Shown here: positions 27,907 through 35,214 of the stretch, in pieces
Layout: the number at the start of each line of letters is the position of its first letter
Position numbering within the stretch: the first letter of the stretch is position 1
Notes under the pieces: model-generated
The model's input: the letters and a program-made list of their open reading frames with translations, nothing else
Told to the model about the DNA's origin: nothing
The model's database searches: none
Translations under genes and position numbers: made by a program
NCBI GenBank assembly: GCA_026706455.1
Contig: JAPOYS010000074.1
Span: 1 to 35,929 of the forward strand
Reading direction: 5' to 3'
Origin: Chloroflexota bacterium
GTDB lineage: Bacteria; Chloroflexota; Anaerolineae; Aggregatilineales; Phototrophicaceae
Length of the DNA: 35,929 nt

Positions 27907-28075
27907 GTCTTTCGGCATCTGCCCCTCCGCTGCCAATTGCCGGAGCGCAAATCCGTTTGTACGCTTGGGGCGACTCTGTAACTAGCCCGCCGCCGCCGCT
28001 ACAGGAGATCCCGCTTCCCAGCATCTTGCTTGTGACCGCTTAAACCGCCAGCCCGATTGAAGAAAGCGAAAGAGA

Positions 28076-28729
28076 TTGCCCTCAGACTCTCAGATTGACG
28101 CATTGATCCGCGATCTGTCATACGCAGATTGTTCCCCCGACGCCTACAACGAATACGCGCCAGGCGACGAGAACAACGCCGTCCGCCGGGCGAATCTGCG
28201 TCTCTATCTGCGAGCGATGTCGCATCGACGCTCGAACACGCTGCTGGTGATGGAGGCGCCGGGTTATCGCGGCTGCCGGCTAACGGGTGTGCCGGTGACG
28301 AGCCGAAAAGTTTTGCTGGAAGGCGTCCCCGCTCTACGCATGTTTGGCCGCGAAGCTGGTTACCGCAATGTCGACGATGCCGGCTTCGAGCGCGTTTACG
28401 GCGAGCAGTCGGCGACCATCGTCTGGAACGCGCTCTCCGCGCTGGCGGCGGCGCCGATGATTTGGAATACTTTTCCCTTTCATCCGCATATTGCCGGGCA
28501 GCCGCTGAGCAATCGGAAGCCGCGCGCGGACGAGATTAAACTGGGCGCCGTTTTCCTGGCTCGTGCGCTTAGCATTTGGGATTTCGAGCGGATAATCGCC
28601 GTCGGCAATGTCGCCTGCGATACGCTGCAAGACTTGGGTTTGGAATGCCAGAAAGTGCGGCATCCGGCGCATGGGGGCAAGCGTGACTTTATCGCCGGGC
28701 TAGCGGCGCTGCTCTCAGCCGGCGCTTGA
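28076..28729 (+). CDS. Uracil-DNA glycosylase superfamily protein
   Basis: A 217-aa protein of the UDG fold, which removes uracil or damaged bases from DNA. Visible are VMEAPGYRG (the GEAPG loop), WNTFPFHPH (the N-x-F-P-x-H region), FERIIAVGNVACDTL and the intercalation-loop region RHPAHGG in place of HPSPLS. No iron-sulfur cysteine set of families 4/5 is seen, so the family is not assigned. The start is uncertain. TTG 28076 after GAAAGAGA is the best available, as no ATG precedes the conserved region. The 3' end overlaps the convergent EthD-like gene by 15 bp. Confidence 0.8.
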   Translation: MPSDSQIDALIRDLSYADCSPDAYNEYAPGDENNAVRRANLRLYLRAMSHRRSNTLLVMEAPGYRGCRLTGVPVTSRKVLLEGVPALRMFGREAGYRNVDDAGFERVYGEQSATIVWNALSALAAAPMIWNTFPFHPHIAGQPLSNRKPRADEIKLGAVFLARALSIWDFERIIAVGNVACDTLQDLGLECQKVRHPAHGGKRDFIAGLAALLSAGA

Positions 28730-29110
28730 TGGCGCGTTGGAATCGGACAACGTTTCTTCCGCCCGATCGTCCGCTTTGCTTGTGGCTGGCTCGGGCGTGC
28801 TGCCGCCGCCTTCTTCGTAAACTTCGGCAAAGAGCAATTGCACCGACCCGCCGGGCAGGCGCGCGAGCTCGCCCCCGGCTTCCTGGCCCGCCGCGGACAT
28901 CAAAGCTTCCGTCTGCGTTTCTGTCGACTCAAAGTAGATTTCCAGTATCCGGTAAATCTCAGGCGATCCTTGCGGGCTGCCAGTCACATGCGCGACTTGT
29001 CGGCGCAGGATATTGGGCATGCGTTCGACCAGCGCCAGAAAGTCTTGATAGATGTTCTCGAAGCTGTCGGCGTTTTCCGGCTGGCCAAAGAGAATCATGA
29101 ACTTGATCAT
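28715..29110 (-). CDS. EthD-like dimeric barrel protein
   Basis: A 131-aa protein. The first ~100 residues match the EthD/dimeric alpha-beta barrel pattern: MIKFMILFGQPENADSF at the start, MPNILRRQVAHVTGSP, then YRILEIYFES and GGSVQLLFAEV. The last 30 residues are low-complexity and acidic. EthD proteins are small accessory or ring-modifying proteins, and the substrate is unknown. Start ATG 29110; ATG 29098 (MILFGQ) is an alternative. It is convergent with the UDG-like gene and divergent from the UxaA-family gene. Confidence 0.75.
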   Translation of the reverse strand: MIKFMILFGQPENADSFENIYQDFLALVERMPNILRRQVAHVTGSPQGSPEIYRILEIYFESTETQTEALMSAAGQEAGGELARLPGGSVQLLFAEVYEEGGGSTPEPATSKADDRAEETLSDSNAPSSAG

Positions 29111-29229
29111 CGCGCTGTCATTCTTTCTTGCGGCTCATAGGCGGATACGATAGGCGACATGTGCGCGATATGCAAGGGAATGGGGCGCCCAGTTCAGCAA
29201 AGGCGACCCGCGCCAGCCAGCGCGCGCGC

Positions 29230-29259
29230 TTGGAATATACTTTCGCGCTGTGGTACAGT
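29230..29259 (+). promoter_or_regulatory. Candidate promoter of the UxaA-family gene
   Basis: TTGGAA (29230-29235), 18 bp, TACAGT (29254-29259), preceded by TGG so that the -10 reads TGGTACAGT. The leader to ATG 29314 would be about 48 bases. Confidence 0.4.
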
Positions 29260-29313
29260 CAGCAACATGCGAGACAAAGCCCTTCCCGAAACGCATAGCT
29301 GAGGAAACATGCC

Positions 29314-31974
29314 ATGCCCGAACTGAAGGAAATCGGACGTCTGCCCGCCCCATCCGATAACTGCGCGATCGCAATTCGGGACTTGGAGGCCGGCACGATT
29401 GTCGAGCACGGAAGCGCGTCTTTCAGTTTATCGCATACGGTGCTAGAGGGGCATCGCTTCGCGATACGGGCCATCCCCCGAGGCGACCGGTTGACATCAT
29501 GGAGCCAGCGTTTTGGCGTCGCCACGCGCGATATCCGGGCGGGAGATTACGTCATCAACGAGGGCGTCCAAGTCGAATTGGCGCGGCGCGATCTCGACTT
29601 TGAGCTGCCGGCGCAACCGAACTTCGACAACATGATTTCGCCTTACGAGTTTGACGAAGCCGCCTTCAAGCCGGCGCCGCCCCTGCCGCGCCATGACGAC
29701 ATGCGCTATTTCCTCGGTTACCCGCGTGCTGGCGGCCGCGGCGTTGGCACGCGCAATATGATTGTCGTCTTAGGCACGTCGTCGCTGACGGCCGGCTTCG
29801 TGCGAACCCTGGCGCAACTGACGGCTGATATGGCGGACAAATACGCCAATGTCGATGGCATCGTGCCGGTCGCGCATACCGAGGGCGGGCACAGCGACCC
29901 CAACAATCGCGAGCTATTGCTGCGAACCCTGGCCGGCTTCGTCGTGCATCCCAATGTTGGCGCCATCGCCGCCATCGATTACGGCAGCGAGCCAGTCAAC
30001 AATGACGACCTGCGCGCATATCTGCTTCAAAACGACTATCCGCTCGCCGATGTCCCCCATCGCTTTTATTCGCTCAAACGCAGCTTCGAGGACAATGTCG
30101 CCTGGTTCAAGGACCTGCTGGCGGAATGGCTGCCGCTGGTGAACAGCTGCGAACGCAGCCCGCAGCCCCTCAGCCAATTGCGGATCGCCTTGCAATGCGG
30201 CGGATCTGACACCTTCTCGGGCGTCAGCGGCAACCCGCTGGCCGCCTGGGTGGCGAAGGAAGTCATTCGCTACGGCGGCTCGGCCAACTTGGGCGAAACC
30301 GATGAGTTGATCGGCGCCGAGTCTTACGTGCTGGACAAAGTCGAGCGCATCGAAAGCGCGCGCAAGTTCTTGACGATGGTGGAGCGCTTCAAAGAGCGGC
30401 TCGGCTGGCATGGACAAACGGCGGAGGGCAATCCCTCCGGCGGCAACAAATATCGCGGGCTTTACAATATCTATCTGAAGTCGCTGGGGGCGGCGGCCAA
30501 GCGCCACCCGGACGCGCCCCTGCACGATGTGATCGACTACAGCGAGCGCATGACCAGCGGCGGCTTCTACTTTATGGACAGCCCGGGCAACGACCTGGAG
30601 AGCGTGGCCGGGCAGGTCGCTAGCGGCAGCAACCTCATCTTCTTCATCACGGGCAATGGCTCGATCACCAATTTCCCCTTCGTGCCCACCATCAAGTTTG
30701 TGACGACAAGCGCGCGTTACCAACTGCTGCGGAACGAGATGGATGTGAACGCCGGCGAGTATATTGACGGGACGCCTATGGATGAGTTGGGCGCCCGCAC
30801 GCTTGATCTGACGGTTGATGTGGCGAGCGGGGGGCGATCGGCGGGGGAGAAAGCCGGGCATTACCAAGTGCAGATCTGGCGCGATTGGCAGCAGACCCGC
30901 CCGGCAAACGTGACTTGGATGGAGGAAACAAGTTATGCGGGCGCGCCGCTCTCTATTCCGCATGATGTAGAGGCGCCCCAGGTCCAGATTCCGGCCTACA
31001 ATGTGAAAGGACAGTGGACGACTGAGCAGATCGCGCTCGTCATGCCGACCAGCCTCTGCTCGGGGCAAATCGCCAAAATGACGACGGACTCGCTGAACGC
31101 TGAAGGGCTGGCGCAGGCGGCCGGGCTCTCGCGCTTCGCCACGCTCGTCCACACGGAAGGCTGCGGCGGCAGCGTCGTGCCTGAGTACAAAGATATGCAG
31201 ATCGGTTACCTGCAGCATCCCAAGCTGCGCCATGTCTTGCTGCTCGAGCACGGCTGCGAGATCACGCACAACAGCTATTTTCGCGGCTTGCTGGTTGAGC
31301 GGGGCCTCGACCCGGAGGATTACGGCTGGGCCAGCATTCAACTCGACGGCGGCATTGACGCGGTCATGCGCAAGATCGGGCGCTGGTTCAGCCAGCGGCT
31401 GCGCGACGATGAGCTGCCGTCACGTAAAGTGGCTGGCGCGGAAGCGATTCGCATTGGCTTGCTGACGCAGGGAGCGCCGCCCATGCACGCAGCGCGGGGC
31501 TTGGCGACGCTGTGCAAAACTATCGTCGCCGGCGGCGGCACGACTGTGGCATCGGACAAAGACGTCCTGTTTAGCGGACCCTTTGCGGAAGAACTGGGCA
31601 TCTCGGGCGCGCCGGACGCGACCCTGGGTTATGGCCAGCGAGCGAACTTGCCCGGCTTTCACATCATGGCAAACCCGCGCCAGCACTGGAGCGAGACGCT
31701 CGCCGGATTGGGCGCCAGCGGTATTGAGCTGATACTCGGCTATGTCGATGGCTATCTGCTCGCCGGGCATCCGCTGGTGCCCGTGCTCCAGGTCAGCGGC
31801 GGCGCTGCGTCGGCGAATGATTTGGACGCTGTGTTGTCCGAGAGCGATAATGTATCGGAGCGATTGTTTGATCTCATAGTTTCAACGTTAGAGGGCGACC
31901 ATCAGCCCCGGCATCAACTGATCGGCACGGAGGACTTCCAGGTGACGCGAGGCGTCCTCGGCGTTTCCTTTTGA
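29314..31974 (+). CDS. UxaA/GarD-family dehydratase with duplicated catalytic lobe
   Basis: An 886-aa protein of the altronate/galactarate dehydratase family, which eliminates water from sugar acids. Usual members are about 500 aa. Residues 10-95 are a SAF domain, 130-340 an UxaA lobe (GRGVGTRNM, ALQCGGSDTFSG), 375-530 the second domain (FFITGNGS, VDVASGGRSAGE), and 570-760 repeat the first lobe. The three cysteines expected for metal binding are absent in the first lobe (L158, G192, S225). They are present in the extra lobe: C582 in TSLCSGQ, C617 in HTEGCGG, C648 in HGCE. Catalysis probably needs both lobes. Substrate is likely an aldarate or aldonate (inference). Start ATG 29314 follows GAGGA. 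Confidence 0.87.
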   Translation: MPELKEIGRLPAPSDNCAIAIRDLEAGTIVEHGSASFSLSHTVLEGHRFAIRAIPRGDRLTSWSQRFGVATRDIRAGDYVINEGVQVELARRDLDFELPAQPNFDNMISPYEFDEAAFKPAPPLPRHDDMRYFLGYPRAGGRGVGTRNMIVVLGTSSLTAGFVRTLAQLTADMADKYANVDGIVPVAHTEGGHSDPNNRELLLRTLAGFVVHPNVGAIAAIDYGSEPVNNDDLRAYLLQNDYPLADVPHRFYSLKRSFEDNVAWFKDLLAEWLPLVNSCERSPQPLSQLRIALQCGGSDTFSGVSGNPLAAWVAKEVIRYGGSANLGETDELIGAESYVLDKVERIESARKFLTMVERFKERLGWHGQTAEGNPSGGNKYRGLYNIYLKSLGAAAKRHPDAPLHDVIDYSERMTSGGFYFMDSPGNDLESVAGQVASGSNLIFFITGNGSITNFPFVPTIKFVTTSARYQLLRNEMDVNAGEYIDGTPMDELGARTLDLTVDVASGGRSAGEKAGHYQVQIWRDWQQTRPANVTWMEETSYAGAPLSIPHDVEAPQVQIPAYNVKGQWTTEQIALVMPTSLCSGQIAKMTTDSLNAEGLAQAAGLSRFATLVHTEGCGGSVVPEYKDMQIGYLQHPKLRHVLLLEHGCEITHNSYFRGLLVERGLDPEDYGWASIQLDGGIDAVMRKIGRWFSQRLRDDELPSRKVAGAEAIRIGLLTQGAPPMHAARGLATLCKTIVAGGGTTVASDKDVLFSGPFAEELGISGAPDATLGYGQRANLPGFHIMANPRQHWSETLAGLGASGIELILGYVDGYLLAGHPLVPVLQVSGGAASANDLDAVLSESDNVSERLFDLIVSTLEGDHQPRHQLIGTEDFQVTRGVLGVSF

Positions 31975-32000
31975 GTAGTCGCGAGTCCCGCGGCGCCGCA

Positions 32001-32552
32001 TCAGCCGCGCCGAATGGCGAGCTCGCGCCAGAAGTTCACGATCCTCTCAATGAGTATCGCCTCGGTGATATAGGTCGCGTCAAATTCGACAACGTCCTCA
32101 ACGTCGCGGATCCGCCATTCCCGCTGCAACTCGCCGATCGCGCGCGCGCGCTCGACCGGATCATGGTAGCGCGCGCCGAGCGTGAGGTGGATGCGCCGCA
32201 GAATCGAATCGAGGGAGGCCACCAGGCAGACGATCACGCCGTTTCGCTGCAATTCCGCCAGATGCCCGCTATTCAGCAGCGTGCTGCCGGACACGCGGAT
32301 GCAGGCGCGGCGATGCAGAACAATCTCGTCCATGATCTGTGTCTCGATCGCCTTCATGCGGCGTTCGCCGTAGAGCTGTCGTATCTGCTCGATGGTGTCG
32401 CCCAGACGATCTTCAATCTCCCGTTCGACATCGATCATTTCCAAACCGAGCCGCAGCGCCAACTCGCGCGCGATCCTGGGTCGATTGGGTTCGAGATAAC
32501 CGGTGACGATCAAATTGAGATCGCCATGCAGGGGAAAGTCACGCGCCTCCAT
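32001..32552 (-). CDS. Shikimate-kinase-like protein without P-loop
   Basis: A 183-aa protein that follows the layout of shikimate kinase: strand LNLIVTG, helix RPRIARELALRLGLEMIDVEREIED, then GDTIEQIRQLYGERRMKAIETQIM, and a C-terminal LTLGARYHDPVERA lid-like region. Shikimate kinase needs GxxGxGKS to bind ATP, but here it reads GYLEPNRPR with no Lys. The substrate-binding GGG reads SGS. I infer loss of kinase activity, leaving a binding or regulatory role. Start ATG 32552 overlaps the HAD gene by 14 bp, so it is the last gene of a coupled three-gene operon. Confidence 0.7.
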   Translation of the reverse strand: MEARDFPLHGDLNLIVTGYLEPNRPRIARELALRLGLEMIDVEREIEDRLGDTIEQIRQLYGERRMKAIETQIMDEIVLHRRACIRVSGSTLLNSGHLAELQRNGVIVCLVASLDSILRRIHLTLGARYHDPVERARAIGELQREWRIRDVEDVVEFDATYITEAILIERIVNFWRELAIRRG

Positions 32553-33315
32553 CGCGCCAACCCGGATACCACCCGTCGAGGATCGCTGGCAATTCGTCCA
32601 GCGTGTCCAGGCGTTCTTGCGGCTGCGCCAGATCGCCGTTGTCGAAGGCGCGATCGGTGATTCGAAGTATCGCGCGCATCCCGACCGCCTGCGCGCCCGC
32701 AATATCCGCCTCCGGGTTGTCGCCTACGAATACCGTCTCGGCCGGCGCCGTGCCCATGCGCTCCAGAGCCGCATTGAATATGCGCGCGTGCGGCTTTATG
32801 TAGCCGACATCGGCCGCGGACAGGCGACAGTCAGGGAAGTACTCCAGCAGACCATGCGTCGCCAATTCGGCGTCGCGCATGAACATCGGCTGCGCGGCAT
32901 TGGTCACGATCCCTAGTTTGATGCCCGCGGCGCGCAGAACTCGCAGCGCCGGCGGCACATCGGGGAAGACGACAACGCCTGGCGCGACGTCCATGCGGTA
33001 TACCCGAATGAGCTCGTCGGCGTCCAGCAAACGCGCGGGGACGCCCAGCTCATCCAGTGACGACATGAGGATGCTCGGCATGTGAGGCGCGCGCAGGCTG
33101 ATGCGCGCTTTCGCCCAGGCTTCGCGCGTATTCTGGAGAAAGACCTCGACCAGCGCGTCGGTCTTAATCAAGCGGACGCGCTCGCTATGGCAAAGGTAGT
33201 CGGCGACGCGCGACAGCCGCGCCGATTCGATTTCTCGCCAGGGTAGCCGTACGCTGCTCCAGTCGACCAGCGTGTCATCAAAGTCGAAGAGCAGGCCCCC
33301 TAAGCGGACGCCCAT
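32539..33315 (-). CDS. HAD-family hydrolase (phosphatase-like)
   Basis: A 258-aa haloacid-dehalogenase-type hydrolase. All four motifs are present: I FDFDDTLVDW (nucleophile and acid Asp), II LGIVTNAAQ, III YIKPHARIF with Lys, IV VFVGDNPEADIAGA. A helical cap of about 80 residues lies between motifs I and II, as in subclass C1 enzymes such as phosphoglycolate phosphatase. The substrate is a small phosphate ester not identifiable from sequence. Start ATG 33315 follows GGAGG and lies 6 bp after the epimerase stop. Confidence 0.92.
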   Translation of the reverse strand: MGVRLGGLLFDFDDTLVDWSSVRLPWREIESARLSRVADYLCHSERVRLIKTDALVEVFLQNTREAWAKARISLRAPHMPSILMSSLDELGVPARLLDADELIRVYRMDVAPGVVVFPDVPPALRVLRAAGIKLGIVTNAAQPMFMRDAELATHGLLEYFPDCRLSAADVGYIKPHARIFNAALERMGTAPAETVFVGDNPEADIAGAQAVGMRAILRITDRAFDNGDLAQPQERLDTLDELPAILDGWYPGWRDGGA

Positions 33316-33321
33316 GTTTCG

Positions 33322-34551
33322 CTAGCCTCCGGCTCGCTGGGCGGCGCGTTTTGCCTTCCTTTCGAGGGCTTTGCGGCGGCGCTCTTCGCGCTTGGCTTCG
33401 TCTTCATTCCAAGGCGTGGGCCCAGCGGACGGCGGTGGCGCTTCTGCCTTGACCGGCGCCGGCTCGGTCGCTGCCACAGCCGGTTCAGCTTTCGGCTCCG
33501 GCGCGGCTTCGACCGGTTCAGGCAGCGCCGCATCGTAAGCGAATGACGCAATGGCGGCCGCCGCTTTGTCGTCGTAAATCTCATAGAAGTCTTCGGCAGC
33601 GACTGCGTCTTTCATGCGCCAAACCAGCGCCGTCGCTTCCAAGCCGCTTTCGATGCTGTCGTGCTTCGGCGTCCAGCCAAAGCGCTCCCGGATGGCGCTG
33701 CTGTCGACTGTGACTTCACGCCCCAGCAGCTTGTCGCGCAGCGACTTTTCACGCAGACTGGCCAGGAAGCCGGCTTTGGCAAAGCCCGGCGCCGCCAGCC
33801 CGAGCGCCTGACTCAGGGCGACGCAGAACTCGTCCGGCCTGCTGCGGCTCTCAGCCGCGACGTTGATCGTTTCTACGCCGGCGCGCAGGTCTTCAGATTC
33901 CAGCAAGGCGACGATCGCCGCTGCCAGATCATCTTCGTGAATCCAGGAGGCGGGCTGCGTCCCGGCGGGCAGCCGCCGCGAGCGCTTAATCGAATCAGCC
34001 AGGGCGGCCGTTTCGGCGCTGGCGCCGCCATAAATGTAGCCGCTGCGAATGATGAAACCGCTCAAGCCGCTCTCGCGAACCAGTGTCTCGGCCGCCAGCA
34101 TCGGCGCGTAGGCGCCCTCGTGTGTATCGGGATCGCCTTCTTTGGCGGCGCCGCGCGCGCTGTCATACAGATAGGCGAAGCTCAGCGAAATCATGCGTTC
34201 GATCTTGTGCCGCGCCGCCGCCACAAGGGCTGCGGTGAAGGCGCGCAACTGGTCGGCATTGTCGGCGAACTGGTCTCCATTGTGGGGCGCGCCGCCGTAG
34301 AATTGCGGACCGGCATGGACCAAGGCCTGGGCCTTCGTCATTTGCAGCGTGCTGAGAATCTCGCTCGCGCGGCCGAGGTCGGGGAAGACCGGCAGCGCCC
34401 CCGCCATGCGCAGCGCCAAGGCGCCCTCGGCATCGCAGGCGGTGGCCGCGACCTTGTGCCCGCGTTTAAGCAGCGCGCGGACCGTCGCCAAGCCCGCGCC
34501 CTCGGCGCCACCCGTGACCAACACGCTAAGTGTTTGATTTGCTTCCGCCAT
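33322..34551 (-). CDS. NAD-dependent epimerase/dehydratase (extended SDR) with basic C-terminal tail
   Basis: A 409-aa extended SDR-like protein. The Rossmann start VLVTGGAEGAGLATVRALL binds NAD(P). A typical YxxxK is not clear: the usual region reads FAYLYDSARGAAKEG, and APMLAAETLVRESG replaces the common YGxSK-x-xxE. FIIRSGYIYGG, WIHEDDLAAAIVALLE and ERFGWTPKHDS are family features. The last ~75 residues are a Pro/Ala/Glu linker ending in a strongly basic helix (KREERRRKALERKAKRAAQ), which could bind RNA, DNA or membranes. First gene of the unit with HAD and shikimate-kinase-like proteins. Start ATG 34551. Confidence 0.85.
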   Translation of the reverse strand: MAEANQTLSVLVTGGAEGAGLATVRALLKRGHKVAATACDAEGALALRMAGALPVFPDLGRASEILSTLQMTKAQALVHAGPQFYGGAPHNGDQFADNADQLRAFTAALVAAARHKIERMISLSFAYLYDSARGAAKEGDPDTHEGAYAPMLAAETLVRESGLSGFIIRSGYIYGGASAETAALADSIKRSRRLPAGTQPASWIHEDDLAAAIVALLESEDLRAGVETINVAAESRSRPDEFCVALSQALGLAAPGFAKAGFLASLREKSLRDKLLGREVTVDSSAIRERFGWTPKHDSIESGLEATALVWRMKDAVAAEDFYEIYDDKAAAAIASFAYDAALPEPVEAAPEPKAEPAVAATEPAPVKAEAPPPSAGPTPWNEDEAKREERRRKALERKAKRAAQRAGG

Positions 34552-34737
34552 CAGATCGACTTTCTCCAGTTGGGAAATCCCCCGCCATTATGCCACAGAT
34601 GCGCGGCGGCTGGCATGTCCGTTTGGCGCCTGTTTCGGAGGCCGTCGAATCCTGGAGGCAGCGCGTCCTTGAAGAAGCCGCGACCTGCCGCCTTCGTTGC
34701 AAACTTTTGATTGCCCTGGGCAACGACCGTGTATCCA

Positions 34738-34766
34738 TTGACAGCCTCCGGTATCGTCGGTAATAT
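34738..34766 (+). promoter_or_regulatory. Promoter of tRNA-Ala
   Basis: Perfect -35 TTGACA (34738-34743), 17 bp, -10 TAATAT (34761-34766). The expected start lies just ahead of the tRNA at 34780. This is one of the best promoters in the window. Confidence 0.75.
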
Positions 34767-34779
34767 ACCCGCGTTTAAG

Positions 34780-34852
34780 GGGCCTGTAGCTCAGTTGGGA
34801 GAGCGCCACAATGGCATTGTGGAAGTCAGGGGTTCGAGTCCCCTCAGGTCCA
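34780..34852 (+). tRNA. tRNA-Ala (anticodon GGC)
   Basis: A full cloverleaf: acceptor GGGCCTG/CAGGTCC, D-stem GCTC/GAGC, anticodon stem CCACA/TGTGG with loop ATGGCAT (34811-34817), T-arm AGGGG-TTCGAGT-CCCCT. The anticodon GGC reads GCC/GCU alanine codons. The acceptor has the G3-U70 wobble pair that identifies alanine tRNAs. The 3' CCA is not encoded. No terminator follows before the next small gene. Confidence 0.97.
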
Positions 34853-34897
34853 CTGACGAGCTTGATCTCTTAGCCGGATGCGGGAAAGGTCGGTTCC

Positions 34898-35062
34898 GTG
34901 GCGAGACAGAAACGCAGCGTTTGGGAAGAGATGCATGAAGTTGGTCGCCGTATCCTGAAAGAACTCGATGACTTCCTTGACCCCAAGGCGCGGCAGCCGC
35001 GCAAGCCGGCGCGCGTGCCCGTGCCGGTCCGTGAAGGGCGCGAACGGCCGCCGGACAAATAG
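34898..35062 (+). CDS. Small basic hypothetical protein (54 aa) downstream of tRNA-Ala
   Basis: A GTG-started frame of 54 residues: VARQKRSVWEEMHEVGRRIL, then KELDDFLDPKARQ and a Pro/Arg-rich tail RVPVPVREGRERPPDK. An amphipathic helix (WEEMHEVGRRILKELDDFL) followed by a basic disordered tail looks like a true small protein rather than a chance frame. AAAGG lies upstream of the GTG at a loose spacing. It starts 46 bases after the tRNA, and a strong terminator follows 29 bases after the stop, so it is probably on the tRNA transcript. Function unknown. Confidence 0.65.
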   Translation: MARQKRSVWEEMHEVGRRILKELDDFLDPKARQPRKPARVPVPVREGRERPPDK

Positions 35063-35090
35063 CCAGCCATCGCTCTAAATTGGATTTGCG

Positions 35091-35117
35091 GCGCAGTTAA
35101 TCGAACTGCGCTTTTTT
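35091..35117 (+). terminator. Strong Rho-independent terminator
   Basis: GCGCAGTT (35091-35098), a 5-base loop, AACTGCGC (35104-35111) and six Ts (35112-35117). It ends the tRNA-Ala/small protein transcript. Confidence 0.9.
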
Positions 35118-35214
35118 CTTGCTCTACGCAGCAGAAAGTTTTGCAGTTGCAACGCCGCGCGATAACTGACATCATCTAGCGACAATGGCATGCCTATGAG
35201 ACGGGAGGGCGATC

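Noticed and set aside
29914-31341. 475-codon minus-strand frame inside the UxaA-family gene
   Set aside because: Long antisense frames are expected opposite GC-rich genes; composition is His/Arg/Ala-rich without family features.
33661-34710. 349-codon plus-strand frame opposite the epimerase gene
   Set aside because: Shadow of a well-supported gene; no motif.
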